Source: a virus. Taken from it: DNA of 38,972 nt. A model generated the notes under the pieces. That model was not told the DNA's origin and searched no databases. It saw nothing but the letters and a program-made list of their open reading frames with translations. This document shows positions 37,581 to 38,972 of the stretch, one piece after another (the first letter of the stretch is position 1; each line of letters starts with the position of its first letter). Both the position numbers and the translations under genes were made by a program. The stretch spans positions 1-38,972 of IMG/VR virus record IMGVR_UViG_3300042923_000399. The stretch is one strand, 5' to 3'.

Positions 37581-38165
37581 CTACTGTCGCCCCTCTTGGT
37601 CTTGCAGCGAGACGGGCATGTTCACGCGCCGCCATTCCGTGATCGCACATTCCGCGTCAGCGAGATCATCGAATCGACCGACCTCGATCGTCTCGGGTCC
37701 GATGCACGCTCGGGCAATCCATTGGTTCTGCGCCCAATACACACCTCGCACACCTGACTTGCTGTTGGCGTTCGCCCCCGCCCGGTTCTGTCCGTTCTCC
37801 TGATGAGTCAAGAGCCGAAGATGCGAGGGATTGACGCAAGAACGGTTGAAGCAGGTGTGGTCGACCTCGTATCCGGGGGCCACGGGTCCGTTCGCCCATA
37901 TGTAAGCCACACGGTGCGCGACCATGTTGCGCGAGTCGATCCGAAAGATGCCGTATCCCCCGGTGTTGTTTCTCGCCGCTGTCCAAATCCAGCAATCCTG
38001 CGACTTGTCCACCTTCGCCCAGAAGCGCTCTTCGTCCGTCGCATCTTGCTTTCTGACGGGCTTGTCCATGTCGTGTCCACGCAGATTGCGTGTGTAGTGC
38101 GCGTTGCACCACCCCAATGCCTTTCCCTTGGGGTTGCCGCAGCCGAAGTGTTTACATATCTCCAT
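37581..38165 (-). CDS. HNH homing-type endonuclease (copy C) with AP2-like domain
   Basis: 194 aa from the ATG at 38165, one base past the exonuclease stop, with AGGA upstream. N-terminal finger CKHFGCGNPKGKALGWCNAH, HNH core (CWIWTAARNNTGGYGIFRI, AHRVAYIWANG, YEVDHTCFNRSCVNPSHL), then an AP2/ERF-type DNA-binding domain (SGVRGVYWAQNQWIARACIG, VGRFDDLADAECAITEWRR). HNH-AP2 fusions are typical mobile endonucleases. It sits between exonuclease and its partner gene, probably inserted there. Confidence 0.9.
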   Translation of the reverse strand: MEICKHFGCGNPKGKALGWCNAHYTRNLRGHDMDKPVRKQDATDEERFWAKVDKSQDCWIWTAARNNTGGYGIFRIDSRNMVAHRVAYIWANGPVAPGYEVDHTCFNRSCVNPSHLRLLTHQENGQNRAGANANSKSGVRGVYWAQNQWIARACIGPETIEVGRFDDLADAECAITEWRRVNMPVSLQDQEGRQ

Positions 38166-38166
38166 G

Positions 38167-38972
38167 TCAGATCCTGATTTCTGAGCTGAGTGCGTAGCGT
38201 TCTTCGTGTGCCATTGCCGCCCACACGGGAGGCTCGAGGGTTTGTACGTCTTCGGGGTGTCCGGGCCACGTGTTCGTCGCTTCACAGTCCGCGTAGAGGG
38301 TGCGGGCGACCTTTGCGAGCGTCTTCCCCATGTCCTTGTAGGCGAGTCCGAGTTCGTGGACTGCGACGAGGTAGGGGGCGGTGGACTCGACGACAACAAA
38401 GGCGAAGCGGATGTCCTGGCCGAGGGTTTCGCGGTACCACTGCTCTTGCAGGAAATACCCGTACTTCACGACCGTCTTGGTGAACGTGTCACCGTCAGCG
38501 GAGTCGGAGGTGGTCTTCAGGTCGATGCCGAACACACCCTGCGGGGTTTCGTCGGTGAGTGCGTCGAACCGTGCCCGAACCTTCACCCCGTCAACCTCAC
38601 TGAACACGGACACTTCCCTGTGACCGGGAAGCTCGAACAACGCCCGCGCGGTCGGATGCTTCAACACGGCTTCTGCCATGCCGGTGATGGGTCGCAGGTC
38701 GGCGGCTTTCATGGGAATCTTCCCCTCGAACCGCACACTGTCAGCCCAGTCCTTTGCGGCTTTCGTGGATGCGGCGCCGTTCGACGCGAGCACATCTTCC
38801 GGGTATGCGACGGCTTCAGCACCAACCCCGAGGACCGCTGCGTGGACTGCTTTGCCGACGTCGAACGCGGCCGACGTGTATTCGCGTCCTTGCCGGTACT
38901 TGAACTTCGCCGGCGACCCACCGAACTCGGGGAGAAGCAAACGCGCCCCGGTGCTGGAAAGCTCGGGGCGCG
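38167..38972 (-). CDS. RecE-like PD-(D/E)XK exonuclease (5' end cut by window)
   Basis: Reading frame stays open through the right edge; in-frame residues RPELSSTGARLLLPEFGG show that about 20-40 N-terminal residues lie outside. ELSSTGARLLLP and FDVGKAVHAAVLG are hallmarks of the exodeoxyribonuclease VIII-like (DUF3799) family. Catalytic VRARFDALTD and GVFGIDLKTT give the D...DxK metal site. Should resect phage DNA ends for recombination. A CGCGCCCC...GGGGCGCG stem at 38942-38972 lies in the coding region. Confidence 0.9.
   Translation of the reverse strand, partial: RPELSSTGARLLLPEFGGSPAKFKYRQGREYTSAAFDVGKAVHAAVLGVGAEAVAYPEDVLASNGAASTKAAKDWADSVRFEGKIPMKAADLRPITGMAEAVLKHPTARALFELPGHREVSVFSEVDGVKVRARFDALTDETPQGVFGIDLKTTSDSADGDTFTKTVVKYGYFLQEQWYRETLGQDIRFAFVVVESTAPYLVAVHELGLAYKDMGKTLAKVARTLYADCEATNTWPGHPEDVQTLEPPVWAAMAHEERYALSSEIRI

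Noticed and set aside
1-38972. Window as a complete circular phage genome
   Set aside because: Joining the two ends does not extend the exonuclease into a plausible N-terminus, so sequence is missing between them.
38942-38972. CGCGCCCC/GGGGCGCG inverted repeat at the right edge as a terminator or genome end
   Set aside because: It lies within the exonuclease reading frame (conserved LSSTGAR region), so coding constraint or chance explains it.

Overview
The window is almost entirely one temperate, long-tailed (siphovirus-type) bacteriophage genome or prophage. The host is most likely a high-GC actinomycete: codon use is strongly GC-biased, GTG starts are common, and several families are typical of actinobacteriophages (MuF-like capsid protein with a Cys cluster, DUF5309-like capsid, DUF7455-like zinc peptide, HTH protein with an HGxxx-CRCxxCR head). 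The genus cannot be fixed from sequence alone. The right edge cuts the phage exonuclease gene. The two ends do not join into a sensible reading frame, so the window is not a closed circle.

Layout. (1) 1-940, leftward: a small Cys-rich gene with a candidate promoter, then a free-standing HNH endonuclease behind a hairpin leader. (2) 1.0-5.06 kb, rightward: the lysogeny/integration arm. It holds a tyrosine integrase among small, tightly overlapping genes of unknown function, and two separate attP-like sites. One contains the 3' half of a tRNA-Arg(CCG) and the other the 3' end of a long-variable-arm tRNA; each is flanked by repeated arm-type motifs. No repressor was recognised. (3) 5.1-7.8 kb, leftward: lysis genes (holin, a second membrane protein, a two-enzyme endolysin) plus a small HTH protein and a Cys peptide, behind tandem operator-like palindromes. 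(4) 7.8-14.7 kb, leftward: tail tip and fibres (beta-rich fibre, collagen-like fibre, baseplate-like protein, S74-chaperone fibre, tail-tip proteins), then the tape measure. (5) 14.9-25.9 kb, leftward: tail chaperones with a programmed -1 frameshift, major tail protein, tail terminator, connectors, major capsid, scaffold, MuF-like protein, portal and terminase. (6) 26.1-29.6 kb, leftward: HNH genes, a run of tiny overlapping genes, an Mre11-like phosphoesterase, and a tRNA-like RNA with a tmRNA-type acceptor stem. (7) 29.9-38.97 kb, leftward: early genes for replication and recombination. These are exonuclease, an inserted HNH, a recombination-associated protein, a replication initiator with internal iterons, RusA, SSB, a C5 methyltransferase, a HIT-family protein, and many tiny zinc-ligand proteins.

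How it works together. Reading leftward, early recombination and replication genes give way to packaging, head, tail and lysis. Nearly all adjacent genes overlap by 1-20 bp (ATGA, GTGA or TGATG), which implies coupled translation. The rightward arm handles integration. Bidirectional or strong terminators at about 3.79 kb and 5.09 kb separate the modules, and a promoter, dyad and terminator cluster at 29.8-29.9 kb separates early from late genes.

The points I consider most worth checking are the minimal tmRNA-like RNA, the two attP-like sites around one integrase, duplicated protein modules around the major tail protein gene, and a repeated hairpin leader shared by two distant transcripts.
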